Positions 1 through 7,059 of a stretch of DNA of 32,668 bases are shown one piece after another. Numbering within the stretch: position 1 is the first letter of the stretch; the number at the start of each line of letters is the position of its first letter. The DNA is from JBCBCP01 sp039817385. Its GTDB lineage: Bacteria > Pseudomonadota > Alphaproteobacteria > Rhodobacterales > Rhodobacteraceae. The notes under the pieces are model-generated. The model did not search any database, was not told where the DNA came from, and saw nothing but the letters and a program-made list of their open reading frames with translations. The translations under genes and the position numbers were made by a program. The stretch spans positions 1 through 32,668 of the forward strand of contig JBCBVY010000008.1 of the NCBI GenBank assembly GCA_039817385.1, written 5' to 3'.

Positions 1-175
1 CGTGACGGGCACGGTTCAGCTGGCCGAGGGCACGGAGATGGTGATGCCGGGCGACAACGTGAGCTTTGGTGTTGAGCTGATCGCGCCGATCGCGATGGAG
101 CAGGGCCTGCGGTTCGCGATCCGCGAAGGCGGCCGGACTGTTGGCGCTGGGGTTGTTTCCAAGATTACGGAGTAA
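1..175 (+). CDS. tuf: Elongation factor EF-Tu, C-terminal 58 codons (partial)
   Basis: The reading frame begins at base 2 and runs to a TAA at 173-175. It encodes the end of EF-Tu domain 3, with the typical stretches MVMPGDNVSF and EQGLRFAIREGGRTVGAGVV. EF-Tu is the GTPase that delivers aminoacyl-tRNA to the ribosome in the cytoplasm. The 5' part lies outside the window. A second tuf copy begins at 32528, so this is one of two copies. It stands upstream of the tRNA-Trp/secE/nusG block, as tufB does in many proteobacteria. Identity is very secure. Confidence 0.97.
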   Translation, partial: VTGTVQLAEGTEMVMPGDNVSFGVELIAPIAMEQGLRFAIREGGRTVGAGVVSKITE

Positions 176-183
176 GACGGCGA

Positions 184-262
184 CTTGGCGCCCTTCAGGG
201 CGTCAAGTCTGACGCGTGGGCGTCACCTGCGGCAGTGCATTTCTTGAACTGCGTTCAAGAAA
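184..262 (+). other. Three successive hairpins in the tuf 3' region
   Basis: Three inverted repeats follow the tuf stop codon. Positions 184-193 pair with 198-207 with one mismatch around a TTCA loop. TGACGC (210-215) pairs with GCGTCA (220-225) around a 4-nt loop. TTTCTTGAA (240-248) pairs perfectly with TTCAAGAAA (254-262) around a 5-nt loop. None has a following T-run. They lead into the strong terminator at 306-333, so the whole stretch could be a structured 3' UTR or a small RNA. The function is inferred only from the dyads; no convincing ORF is present. Confidence 0.45.
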
Positions 263-305
263 GGTCACGAGAGCAGCGACGCAGCACCCGGTTGCAACTA
301 ACCCG

Positions 306-333
306 AAAGGCCGCCCCAAAAGGGCGGCCTTTT
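306..333 (+). terminator. Rho-independent terminator of tuf
   Basis: AAAGGCCGCCC (306-316) pairs with GGGCGGCCTTT (322-332) around a short CAAAA loop, and the T-run continues to 333. The left arm begins with A residues, so read from the other strand the stem also ends in T residues. It could therefore also stop transcription of the convergent hydrolase gene, which ends at 344. Confidence 0.85.
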
Positions 334-343
334 CCATGTCAGC

Positions 344-1246
344 TCAACCCACGCCCAAATGCTGCGCGAACCAGGCGCATTGGGCCGGCGCCGATATCTC
401 GAACGGGCCGTCCGTGTAGGCCTCGAAATGCGAACAGTCGAGGATCAGCAACTTTTTCGGCTCCATCGCGGCTTCATAGGCTTCGAGCGTCAAGTCCGCC
501 GGCGTCAGATGGTCGTCCCGGCCGACGACCAGCATCAACGGCGTTGGTGCGATTTTCGAAACCCAATCGCCAGGCTCGTATTCCGTAAACAACTGCATGG
601 AGCGCAGCGTGATATCATTCTCCCAGCGTCCTCGGTTCTCAGCCGACAGCCCGTGGAAGAACTCTCGGCTGTCATCCGTCGGCAAGGCGCACGGATCTTC
701 GGGCCCGTCGCCCACCACGGGAAGCCGCATGGGCGCCTCCCCTGCCAGACGTGCGGCACGATCTGCCGCAAATCCGGCCCGCAAACCGGCAAAATGGTCC
801 GACCTGACCAGACGCTGCGCATTGCGCAGGCCGTAAACCAGCGGAACCTGGCTGACCACGCATTTCACCCGCTTGTCCTTGGCCGCCACGACCAGCACAT
901 GCCCGCCCGAATAGCTCGAACCCCACACGCCGATCCGCTCGGCATCGACATGGTCCAGGCCCTGCACAAAGGTGATCGCGTCGCGGTAGTCGGCAATTTG
1001 CTGGTCCGGATCGATCTCTCCGCGCGGCGCGCCGCCGCTGTCGCCAAGGTTTCTATTGTCGTAGACCAACACGTGCATACCAGCGGCCTGAAAGGTCTTG
1101 GCAAACCCCTCAAGATGCATTTCCTTGGTCGCGGAAAAGCCATGCGCCATCAGGATGCACGGTGCTGGTCCGTCCGCATCGGCCTGAAAGAACCAGCCGG
1201 CGAGCTGGGTGCCATCCTCGGTCTTGAACGTGATATCAGTTTTCAT
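344..1246 (-). CDS. Alpha/beta hydrolase (S15/FrsA-like fold)
   Basis: A 300-residue soluble hydrolase. The nucleophile elbow is GSSYSGG at 109-115 (Ser111), the G-x-S-Y-x-G form seen in X-Pro dipeptidyl-peptidase-like and YcjY-like hydrolases. The likely acid is Asp244 or Asp245 (GRDDHLTP) and the likely base His273 (CSHFEAY). The oxyanion region is AHGFSATK at 35-42. No signal peptide is seen. The ATG start has a GGGAGG site 8-9 bases upstream. It is divergent from the AraC-type gene with about 107 bp between them, so it may be that regulator's target. The substrate cannot be told from the sequence; a peptidase, esterase or dienelactone-hydrolase-like role is possible. Confidence 0.85.
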   Translation of the reverse strand: MKTDITFKTEDGTQLAGWFFQADADGPAPCILMAHGFSATKEMHLEGFAKTFQAAGMHVLVYDNRNLGDSGGAPRGEIDPDQQIADYRDAITFVQGLDHVDAERIGVWGSSYSGGHVLVVAAKDKRVKCVVSQVPLVYGLRNAQRLVRSDHFAGLRAGFAADRAARLAGEAPMRLPVVGDGPEDPCALPTDDSREFFHGLSAENRGRWENDITLRSMQLFTEYEPGDWVSKIAPTPLMLVVGRDDHLTPADLTLEAYEAAMEPKKLLILDCSHFEAYTDGPFEISAPAQCAWFAQHLGVG

Positions 1247-1353
1247 TTTCGTCCTCCCTGTCAGAGCTTCAAGGTGCCGGACCCCTCGGGGCGATGCTTG
1301 ACTTTGCGCGCATTATTCCTTGTCATTGCGCGAACTGCGGGGGAGGAAACGCA

Positions 1354-2292
1354 GTGCTGGAGCAATGGAGCACGTCGGCTTTTGCGCCGAAAGCGCAGCA
1401 GGACGCCTGGAAAGAGGCGCTGTCCGGCTCGCACATGGCGTGGGGTTTGGACCATCTTCCGGTCAAAGGGTTCAAAGCGTCGGTGACGGCGCGTGGTCGG
1501 GACGGGTTTTCCGTGGTGACGTGCCGCTGCGATCCCTGTTCAGGATTTCGGGATCGCACGCATATCTCGGCGCAGGATGATGCGCTCTTTGGCATTCTTC
1601 TGCTGCATTCAGGCTGTGAGTATGTGGAGCAACCGGGCGTGTCCACCGCGCTGCGCTCGGGCGAGATGATGGTGTGGGACGCCTCCAAGCCCTGCCGCTT
1701 CGAGGCGCCTGAGCAGATTGAAAAGACGACCATTTTTCTTGGCCGCGAGATGCTGCGCCGGGTGAGCGGTCAGTCCGAATTGCGGCTGGGGCGGATTGAC
1801 ACGCAGCAGGGCTGGGGCAAGCTCCTGCTCGCGCGCCTGCAATCGCTTGGCGCGGCGCTTCCCGGATTTGATGCCGATGGTTTTGATAAGCTGGCACTGT
1901 CGCTGGCGGATGAGGTGGCGCAGGTGGCACGGGTCACGCCGCGCCCTTTGATCTCGCCCCGCTCCGTCCTGCGCGCGCGTATCGAGCGGGTGATGGAGGC
2001 GGGGTATGATGATCCCGACTTCGGCCCGCCGGATATTGCTGCGGCGGTCGGGATCTCACTGCGTTATCTGCACGCGCTTTACAGTGATACCGATACGTCC
2101 GTGCAATCGCGGTTGCTGCAGCTGCGCCTGACCGCCGTCGCGCGGGACTTGCGCGATCCGCGCCTGGCCAGTGCCTCTATCACGCAGATTGGCTTTGCAC
2201 GCGGGTTCTCCAACGCATCTCACCTCAGCCGGACATTTCGCGCCGCTTACGGCTGTACGCCGCGCAGCTATCGGCATAGGGGCCAAGTGTGA
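1354..2292 (+). CDS. AraC-family transcriptional regulator with N-terminal cupin-like domain
   Basis: A 312-residue regulator. The N-terminal half (about 1-170) resembles the AraC_binding_2 domain of FeaR-type regulators and opens with WSTSAFAPKAQQDAWKEAL, a typical start for that group. The C-terminal 100 residues carry the two helix-turn-helix motifs of AraC proteins; the second ends in GFSNASHLSRTFRAAYGCTP. I chose the GTG at 1354 because GGGGGAGGAAAC (1339-1350) is an excellent ribosome site. The upstream in-frame ATG at 1294 would add a cysteine-rich tail without family character. It probably controls the divergent hydrolase or the following acetyltransferase, whose ATG is 30 bases downstream. 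Confidence 0.9.
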   Translation: MLEQWSTSAFAPKAQQDAWKEALSGSHMAWGLDHLPVKGFKASVTARGRDGFSVVTCRCDPCSGFRDRTHISAQDDALFGILLLHSGCEYVEQPGVSTALRSGEMMVWDASKPCRFEAPEQIEKTTIFLGREMLRRVSGQSELRLGRIDTQQGWGKLLLARLQSLGAALPGFDADGFDKLALSLADEVAQVARVTPRPLISPRSVLRARIERVMEAGYDDPDFGPPDIAAAVGISLRYLHALYSDTDTSVQSRLLQLRLTAVARDLRDPRLASASITQIGFARGFSNASHLSRTFRAAYGCTPRSYRHRGQV

Positions 2293-2322
2293 GCGTCCCT
2301 GTCGTCGGAGCCGAGGACCACA

Positions 2323-2970
2323 ATGCCCTATCCGTCGCCCAACACACCAAACCCCGTCACGCTCCCGGATGGCAGCGCCTTGCCAAACAATGTCTTCCTG
2401 AAGGCGGTGATCGACCATCCGCGGATGGAGATTGGCGCGTATACCTATGCCAACGCTTTCACGGTCCCGGATGACTGGGCTAGCCACATTGCGCCTTACC
2501 TGTTCCCGACCTCCCGCGATCGGCTGATCATCGGCAAGTTTGGGCAATTCGCCGACGGTGCCCGCTTTATTACGCAATCGGCCAATCATAAGCGCGACGG
2601 GTTTTCGACCTATCCTTTCGCCCTGCACGATCCGGCGCGCTTTCCGGTCTACGCAGAAACCCTGCCCCAGGGGCGCGACACGGTGGTCGGGCATGATGTC
2701 TGGCTGGGCAAGGATGTGGCGGTCATGCCCGGGGCCAGCATTGGCAGCGGTGTGATCGTCGGGGCGGGTGCCGTGGTTGCGGGGCGCGTTCCGGACTATA
2801 CGGTTGTGGCCGGAAACCCGGCGCGCGTCGTGCGGCAGCGCTTTGACGCTGCCACCATCGCGGCGCTGCTGGAGATCGCGTGGTGGGACTGGCCCATTGA
2901 CGCGATTCTGGCTGCCGAGGCCGCAATCACCGGCGCCGACCTCGCGGCCTTGCGGGCCGCGGCGCCTTAG
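2323..2970 (+). CDS. CatB-type xenobiotic acetyltransferase (hexapeptide repeat)
   Basis: A 215-residue left-handed beta-helix acyltransferase of the Vat/CatB group, which acetylates a hydroxyl on small molecules using acetyl-CoA. Visible marks are the loop IGKFGQFADGARF (70-82), the catalytic-histidine segment SANHKRDGFSTYPF (His89) and hexapeptide turns through VVGHDVWLGKDVAVMPGASIGSGVIVGAGAVV, closing with VVAGNPARVVR. CatB and Vat enzymes inactivate chloramphenicol or streptogramins, but many chromosomal relatives have unknown substrates, so resistance should not be assumed. It lies 30 bp after the AraC gene and may be cotranscribed with it. Confidence 0.88.
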   Translation: MPYPSPNTPNPVTLPDGSALPNNVFLKAVIDHPRMEIGAYTYANAFTVPDDWASHIAPYLFPTSRDRLIIGKFGQFADGARFITQSANHKRDGFSTYPFALHDPARFPVYAETLPQGRDTVVGHDVWLGKDVAVMPGASIGSGVIVGAGAVVAGRVPDYTVVAGNPARVVRQRFDAATIAALLEIAWWDWPIDAILAAEAAITGADLAALRAAAP

Positions 2971-3177
2971 GACCGGCAAAAAATCTCGTCCTCTTCGCCC
3001 ATGCTGCGCCTGCATCCTGTGCGGGAATTTTCGGTTCGAATTCAACGCGCGGGGCCTTTGCTGCGCATGCATGGTGCGCGTTCTGTATACGATGGTATCC
3101 CGCTAAGCTATTAAAATTGCTTGATTTTTTATCCTCTCCCCGGCAATTCGAAAGAAGAGACAAAGGGAGGAACAGGA
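2971..3177 (+). promoter_or_regulatory. Upstream region of the meh-mct operon with a small dyad
   Basis: This 207-bp gap precedes a two-gene operon. It holds the short dyad ATAC-4-GTAT at 3087-3098 directly beside a GTATAC palindrome (3085-3090). Such sequences recall GntR/FCD-type operators. A weaker GC-rich dyad GCGCA/TGCGC lies at 3063-3079. An AT-rich block runs from 3109 to 3131. I could not place a -35/-10 pair with standard spacing, so the promoter itself is unassigned. Confidence 0.3.
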
Positions 3178-4023
3178 ATGGATCAGGTCAATCTGATTGC
3201 GTGGGAGGGACGGTCGGAGACGCAGACCGGGGCCATTTCAGCGGATACTGCTGCGATGTGGCACGCCACTTTAGGTGATCCTCGTGGTCCCACGCCCAAA
3301 GCGGGTGATGTACTGCCACCTCTGGTCCATTGGTGCGCCTTTCCACCTGCGGTCCACATGTCCGAGCTTCAGGCCGATGGGCACCCGATGGTCGGGGGCT
3401 TTCTGCCGCCCGTGCCGCTACGGCGCCGTATGTGGGCGGGCGGAACGCTGAAATTTGGCCGTGCCATCCGCGTGGGCGAGCCGCTGGAGCGGCGATCGTC
3501 CATCCGTTCGGTCACGACCAAGGAGGGGCGCAGCGGGCCGATGGTCTTTGTGACTGTCGATCACGCGATCTATGGCAACCACGGCCTCGCCGTGACGGAG
3601 CAGCAGGACATTGTCTATCTGGAAATCCCGGACAGTTATACGCCGCCAAAAAAGCTGCCGATGCCGGACACGCCGCTGGCAACGCGCACCGTTGATCCGA
3701 CAGAGACGCTGCTGTTCCGCTACTCCGCGCTGACCTTCAACGCGCATCGCATTCACTATGATCAGACCTATACGCGCGAGGTCGAGCATTATCCCGGCCT
3801 TGTGGTGCACGGCCCGCTTCAGGCGAGCCTCCTGATGCAGCACGCGATTGCCGTTAAGGGCCGCGCGCCGGATCAGTTCCATTTCCGCGGGGTGCATCCG
3901 CTCTTTGCGGGCACGCCGATGGACGTTGTCGCGTTTGAGGATGCAGCGGGGCTGACACTTTATACCGGCGCCGAGGGACATCAGGGGATGCAGGCCGGTG
4001 CCATTTGGGAGGGCACGCAATGA
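3178..4023 (+). CDS. meh: MaoC/FAS1-like dehydratase, probable mesaconyl-C4-CoA hydratase
   Basis: A 281-residue double hot-dog hydratase of the FAS1-like dehydratase family. The C-terminal hot-dog carries the variant hydratase motif LTFNAHRIHYD (185-195; N188, H190, H193, D195) and YPGLVVHGP (205-213). I chose the ATG at 3178 because GGGAGG lies at 3165-3170; the longer frame from 3121 has no site. It overlaps the next gene by ATGA, so the two are translationally coupled. With the neighbouring Mct-like protein the expected reaction is hydration of mesaconyl-C4-CoA to (S)-citramalyl-CoA, as in the second cycle of the 3-hydroxypropionate bi-cycle. An itaconyl-CoA hydratase role is the main alternative. 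The family assignment is firm; the substrate is inferred from the neighbour. Confidence 0.8.
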   Translation: MDQVNLIAWEGRSETQTGAISADTAAMWHATLGDPRGPTPKAGDVLPPLVHWCAFPPAVHMSELQADGHPMVGGFLPPVPLRRRMWAGGTLKFGRAIRVGEPLERRSSIRSVTTKEGRSGPMVFVTVDHAIYGNHGLAVTEQQDIVYLEIPDSYTPPKKLPMPDTPLATRTVDPTETLLFRYSALTFNAHRIHYDQTYTREVEHYPGLVVHGPLQASLLMQHAIAVKGRAPDQFHFRGVHPLFAGTPMDVVAFEDAAGLTLYTGAEGHQGMQAGAIWEGTQ

Positions 4024-5261
4024 GCGTTCTGAAGGGGATGCGGGTCGTTGAAGGGTCCGCTTTTGTGGCCGTGCCTTTGGCGGGCATGACGCTGGCGCAG
4101 ATGGGCGCGGAGGTGATCCGCTTTGACCGCATTGGCGGCGGGCTGGACGCGGGCCGTTGGCCGCTTGCGCCGTCGGGGCAGAGCCTGTTCTGGGCAGGGA
4201 TGAACAAGGGCAAAAAGTCCATCGCGGTGGACATGAAAACGCCTGAGGGGCGCGCGCTGATCTCGCGCATCATCACCGCGCCGGGGGAGGACGCGGGCCT
4301 GTTCCTGACCAACCTGCGGGTGCGCGGGTGGATGGACTATGAGACGCTGTCGAAAGACCGCGAAGACCTGATCATGGTGACCCTGACCGGCGATCGGCAT
4401 GGCCGTCCGCAAGTGGATTACACCGTGAACCCGGCGCTTGGCATTCCGCATATCACCGGGCCGGAAGGCGCGCGTGACCCTGTGGCCTCGGCGCTGCCCG
4501 CCTGGGATTTGATTGCAGGGAACATGTGCGTCTCGGCCCTGCTGGCGGCAGAACGTCACCGGCTTCGGCACGGGACGGGCCAGGATGTTGAGCTGGCGCT
4601 GAAGGATGTCGCCGCCGCTGCGCTCGGTCATCTGGGCATGATCGGCGATGCGGCGGTGAACACCACCGACCGGTCCAAGGCGGGCAATGCGCTCTATGGC
4701 GCTTATGGGCAGGATTTCCTTTGTGCCGACGGGCGGCGCGTGATGGTCATCGGGCTGACGGATCGCCAGTGGCGCGGCCTGATCCGCGCGACGGGGGCCG
4801 AGGCGCAGATCGCTGCGCTGGAGGCACGGCTGGGCCTGTCCCTGATGGATGAGGGGGCGCGCTGGACCCACCGTCATGCGATCACGGACATCCTGACGCC
4901 CTGGTTTGCCGCGCGCCGCGTGGCCGATTTTGCTGACGAGTTCAATTCGGCGGGCCTCACCTGGTCCGAGTTCCGCACGACGCGTCAAGCGCTCTGCGAG
5001 GACCCGGACCTGAGCGCGGAGAACCCGATGTTCACCGAATTGCTCCAGCAGGGGCTGGGCACCTTCCCGGTCCCAGGCAGCCCGGTGCAGTTTTCGGCCT
5101 ATGCGCGGCAGGCGCCCGCGGCGGCGCCGGTGCTTGGCATGAACACCGAAGAAATCCTGAGCGATGTGGCTCGCCTCGATGACACTGAAATCGCGCAGCT
5201 CTTTGATGCCGGCATCGTGCAAAGTCCCGCCTACCGCGCCGCGGGCCTCGCGGCGGAGTAA
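4020..5261 (+). CDS. mct: CaiB/BaiF CoA-transferase, probable mesaconyl-CoA C1-C4 CoA transferase (2-methylfumaryl-CoA isomerase)
   Basis: A 413-residue family III CoA-transferase. From memory, the N-terminus (VVEGSAFVAVPLAGMTLAQM then VIRFDRIGGGLDAGRWPLAP) resembles Chloroflexus Mct far more than formyl- or succinyl-CoA transferases. The expected catalytic aspartate is Asp163 (LPAWDLIAGN). The ATG at 4020 has GGGAGGG at 4007-4013 and overlaps the stop of the hydratase. Mct moves CoA within mesaconyl-CoA from C1 to C4. In an organism using the ethylmalonyl-CoA pathway, where mesaconyl-C1-CoA is an intermediate, Mct plus Meh would divert carbon to citramalyl-CoA and so to pyruvate and acetyl-CoA. 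The lyase that would finish the route is not in the window. Confidence 0.8.
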   Translation: MSVLKGMRVVEGSAFVAVPLAGMTLAQMGAEVIRFDRIGGGLDAGRWPLAPSGQSLFWAGMNKGKKSIAVDMKTPEGRALISRIITAPGEDAGLFLTNLRVRGWMDYETLSKDREDLIMVTLTGDRHGRPQVDYTVNPALGIPHITGPEGARDPVASALPAWDLIAGNMCVSALLAAERHRLRHGTGQDVELALKDVAAAALGHLGMIGDAAVNTTDRSKAGNALYGAYGQDFLCADGRRVMVIGLTDRQWRGLIRATGAEAQIAALEARLGLSLMDEGARWTHRHAITDILTPWFAARRVADFADEFNSAGLTWSEFRTTRQALCEDPDLSAENPMFTELLQQGLGTFPVPGSPVQFSAYARQAPAAAPVLGMNTEEILSDVARLDDTEIAQLFDAGIVQSPAYRAAGLAAE

Positions 5262-5270
5262 GCGGCCAAA

Positions 5271-5306
5271 CCCGCCCGTGGCCCCTTGCAATGGGGCGCG
5301 GGCGGG
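5271..5306 (+). terminator. Strong hairpin after mct (no U-tract)
   Basis: CCCGCCCG (5271-5278) pairs with CGGGCGGG (5299-5306), and inside it GCCCC (5281-5285) pairs with GGGGC (5293-5297) around a 7-nt loop. The stem is very stable, but CGTATCC follows rather than T residues. It may protect the 3' end or assist termination. It physically overlaps the proposed tRNA-Trp promoter. Confidence 0.5.
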
Positions 5307-5314
5307 CGTATCCA
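5286..5314 (+). promoter_or_regulatory. Candidate promoter of tRNA-Trp
   Basis: TTGCAA (5286-5291) and TATCCA (5309-5314) are separated by exactly 17 bp, which puts the expected start a few bases before the tRNA at 5328. The same pattern, TTGCA plus 17 bp plus TAT(C/T)C, occurs upstream of rplK and rpoB. No transcript data are available. Confidence 0.5.
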
Positions 5315-5327
5315 CCGTCTCGGCCAT

Positions 5328-5403
5328 AGGGGTATAGCTCAGTTGGTAGAGCGACGGTCTCCAAAACCGTAGGTCGCGGGTTCGAACCCTGCTGCCCCTG
5401 CCA
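5328..5403 (+). tRNA. trnW: tRNA-Trp (anticodon CCA)
   Basis: A complete 76-nt cloverleaf. The acceptor stem AGGGGTA pairs with TGCCCCT. The D-arm is GCTC-AGTTGGTA-GAGC. The anticodon stem ACGGT/ACCGT encloses the loop CTCCAAA with CCA at 5361-5363. The T-arm is GCGGG-TTCGAAC-CCTGC, followed by discriminator G and an encoded CCA end. Its place directly ahead of secE-nusG is the normal proteobacterial arrangement. Confidence 0.98.
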
Positions 5404-5516
5404 CCCGCACCACTGCCCGGTGCCCAGATTTGGCCACATTCCCGCCCTGCGCATGCCGCAAAACCGACGTAACACCGCCTTAGCTGCTCGAAAACGTTAA
5501 GGTATGGTGTGCCCAG

Positions 5517-6137
5517 ATGACGAACGCTGCCAAGATCGATGTCGATCCTGAAACCCTGTCGATGATCCGCGGAATGCTCGCGGACGAAGAGGCACAGGAA
5601 CAGATCGCGTCCAATCCTGCCCCCGCGCGGTTTGCCCATATCCATGACCCCGACGCCGCGGAGTTTGTCGAGCGCCGGTCTGCGCCGCAGCCGCATCTGG
5701 AAGTGTATACCGCGCCGAAGCCCCGGTTCCGGTTGCCGCGCCTGCCATCGCTTGGCGGCTGGCGCCCTTCGCCGCGGATGATGATCGGCGGTGCGGTCCT
5801 TGCGGTGCTGCTGTTGCGTCCGGCTTGGGTGGTGCTTGCGGTGGTGCTGTCGCTTTTTGCGGTGCTGGGCGCGTTTGTTCTGCTCGGCTCCGACCGGGTC
5901 TGGGGCCTCTGCATCGCAGGTCTGCGCCACTACATGGCGCGCCATCCCGCGCGTGCGCCGCAGATTGCAGCGCGGGTGGACCGGTTTGCCGAGCGTTGGG
6001 ACCGGGTGCTTGACCTGATGCCGGACGGCACCGTGGACGGGCTGTACTTCCCGGACCTGCAAAGCCTGATGGACGCGGAAGACCGGCATGACGCCGCCGT
6101 GGCCGACCGGCTGGACCGCCTGCGGAGCGAGGCATAG
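5517..6137 (+). CDS. Conserved-looking membrane protein of unknown function
   Basis: A 206-residue protein I do not recognise. Residues 1-88 are hydrophilic and proline-containing. Residues about 90-124 are strongly hydrophobic (MMIGGAVLAVLLLRP then VLAVVLSLFAVLGAFVLLG), probably a transmembrane hairpin. The remainder is arginine-rich and alpha-helical, with DRVLDLMPDGTVDGLYFPDL near the end. The codon pattern is like the neighbours and the frame is open throughout. The ribosome site is weak (AAGG at 5499-5502, 14 bases away), so the start is less certain than the gene. It lies between tRNA-Trp and secE and could be cotranscribed with them. An inner-membrane location is inferred. Confidence 0.75.
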   Translation: MTNAAKIDVDPETLSMIRGMLADEEAQEQIASNPAPARFAHIHDPDAAEFVERRSAPQPHLEVYTAPKPRFRLPRLPSLGGWRPSPRMMIGGAVLAVLLLRPAWVVLAVVLSLFAVLGAFVLLGSDRVWGLCIAGLRHYMARHPARAPQIAARVDRFAERWDRVLDLMPDGTVDGLYFPDLQSLMDAEDRHDAAVADRLDRLRSEA

Positions 6138-6208
6138 CCGCGCGTGCTTGAATTCGGCGGCGGGGGCGGTTATCTCGCCCGATAAGCCGCCAACGCAGGA
6201 GCCCAAAG

Positions 6209-6406
6209 ATGGCCACGACCAACCCGCTTCAGTTCATTCAGCAGGTCCGCGCCGAAGTCGCGAAGGTTGTCTGGCCAACCCGCCGCGAGGTGATGCTGAC
6301 CACGGTGATGGTCTTCATCCTTGCTGCGCTCACGGCGATCTTCTTTGCGCTGGTTGATCTGGCGATCCGCGGCGGCCTGCAGGCCGTGCTGGAGATGTTC
6401 GGCTAG
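6209..6406 (+). CDS. secE: Preprotein translocase subunit SecE
   Basis: A 65-residue single-span SecE, the short form common outside enterobacteria. The conserved amphipathic helix and cytoplasmic hinge are visible in QQVRAEVAKVVWPTRREV (11-28), followed by one membrane segment (about 29-50). SecE clamps SecY in the SecYEG channel at the inner membrane. CAGGAG lies 7 bases before the ATG. It stands upstream of nusG in the usual order, but a terminator-like hairpin separates the two. Confidence 0.97.
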   Translation: MATTNPLQFIQQVRAEVAKVVWPTRREVMLTTVMVFILAALTAIFFALVDLAIRGGLQAVLEMFG

Positions 6407-6432
6407 GCTTGCACTTCGCACGTCGCGATTGT

Positions 6433-6444
6433 AACACACCCTAC
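6433..6444 (-). repeat. Half of a GTAG-type REP element
   Basis: Read on the minus strand, this is GTAG followed by GGTGTGTT: the head and first arm of the REP-like elements at 21709-21763 and 29021-29096. The matching second arm is absent. At 12 bases it may be a decayed element or chance. Confidence 0.25.
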
Positions 6445-6450
6445 GATTCA

Positions 6451-6485
6451 GGCGCGCGGCGATCAGCCCCGCGCCCGATTTTTTT
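6451..6485 (+). terminator. Terminator-like hairpin between secE and nusG
   Basis: GGCGCGCGG (6451-6459) pairs with CCCCGCGCC (6467-6475) with one mismatch, followed by CGA and seven T residues (6479-6485). The form is that of an intrinsic terminator. Since nusG follows at once, it probably works as a partial terminator or attenuator that lowers nusG transcription relative to secE. Confidence 0.7.
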
Positions 6486-6521
6486 CTAGGAGGGGCTGTG
6501 CGCCCCGCGCAGGAGATCAAG

Positions 6522-7055
6522 ATGGCGAAACGGTGGTATTCGGTCAGTGTGCTTTCGAACTTCGAAAAGAAGATCGCCGAGCAAATCCGCACCTCCGTGG
6601 CCGAACAGGGCCTCGAGGATCAGATCGACGAAGTGCTGGTCCCCACCGAAGAGGTGATCGAGGTGCGCCGCGGCAAGAAGGTCACGACCGAGCGGCGCTT
6701 TATGCCCGGTTATGTGCTGGTGCATATGGAGATGTCCGATCAGGGCTATCACCTGATCAACTCGATCAACCGCGTCACCGGCTTTCTTGGCCCGCAGGGC
6801 CGCCCGATGCCGATGCGCGATGCGGAGGTGCAGCAGATCCTTGGCCGCGTGCAGGAAGGCGAGGAAGCGCCGAAGCTGCTGATCTCCTTCGAGGTGGGCG
6901 AGAAGGTCAAGGTCAACGACGGCCCGTTCGAGGATTTCGACGGCATGGTCGAAGAGGTCGACGACGAGAACCAGCGCCTCAAGGTTACGGTGTCCATCTT
7001 TGGCCGCGAAACCCCGGTGGAGCTGGAATACACACAGGTCAACAAGCAGACCTGA
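6522..7055 (+). CDS. nusG: Transcription termination/antitermination factor NusG
   Basis: A 177-residue NusG. The NGN domain, which binds the RNA polymerase clamp, covers about 3-105 (KRWYSVSVLSNFEKKIAEQI at the start, FMPGYVLVHM, then GFLGPQGRPMPM). The KOW domain, which contacts Rho or ribosomal protein S10, covers about 122-172 (FEVGEKVKVNDGPFEDFDG). I chose the ATG at 6522 because AGGAG lies at 6511-6515; the in-frame GTG at 6498 lacks a comparable site. The convergent LytTR gene ends 4 bases after the stop. Confidence 0.97.
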   Translation: MAKRWYSVSVLSNFEKKIAEQIRTSVAEQGLEDQIDEVLVPTEEVIEVRRGKKVTTERRFMPGYVLVHMEMSDQGYHLINSINRVTGFLGPQGRPMPMRDAEVQQILGRVQEGEEAPKLLISFEVGEKVKVNDGPFEDFDGMVEEVDDENQRLKVTVSIFGRETPVELEYTQVNKQT

Positions 7056-7059
7056 TGCG

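Noticed and set aside
216..588. Two short overlapping plus-strand frames after tuf
   Set aside because: No ribosome sites, low-complexity composition, and they run through the tuf terminator and the opposite hydrolase gene.
1294..1353. N-terminal extension of the AraC regulator with several cysteines
   Set aside because: The GTG at 1354 has an excellent ribosome site and begins with the family's normal N-terminus; the extension is probably untranslated.
2323..2970. A chloramphenicol or streptogramin resistance gene
   Set aside because: The fold is that of CatB/Vat enzymes, but chromosomal relatives often lack such activity and no mobile context is seen; kept as a general acetyltransferase.
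3981..6206. A 741-codon minus-strand frame across mct, the tRNA and secE
   Set aside because: It runs through a tRNA gene and recognisable plus-strand genes; arginine- and glycine-rich with no motif.
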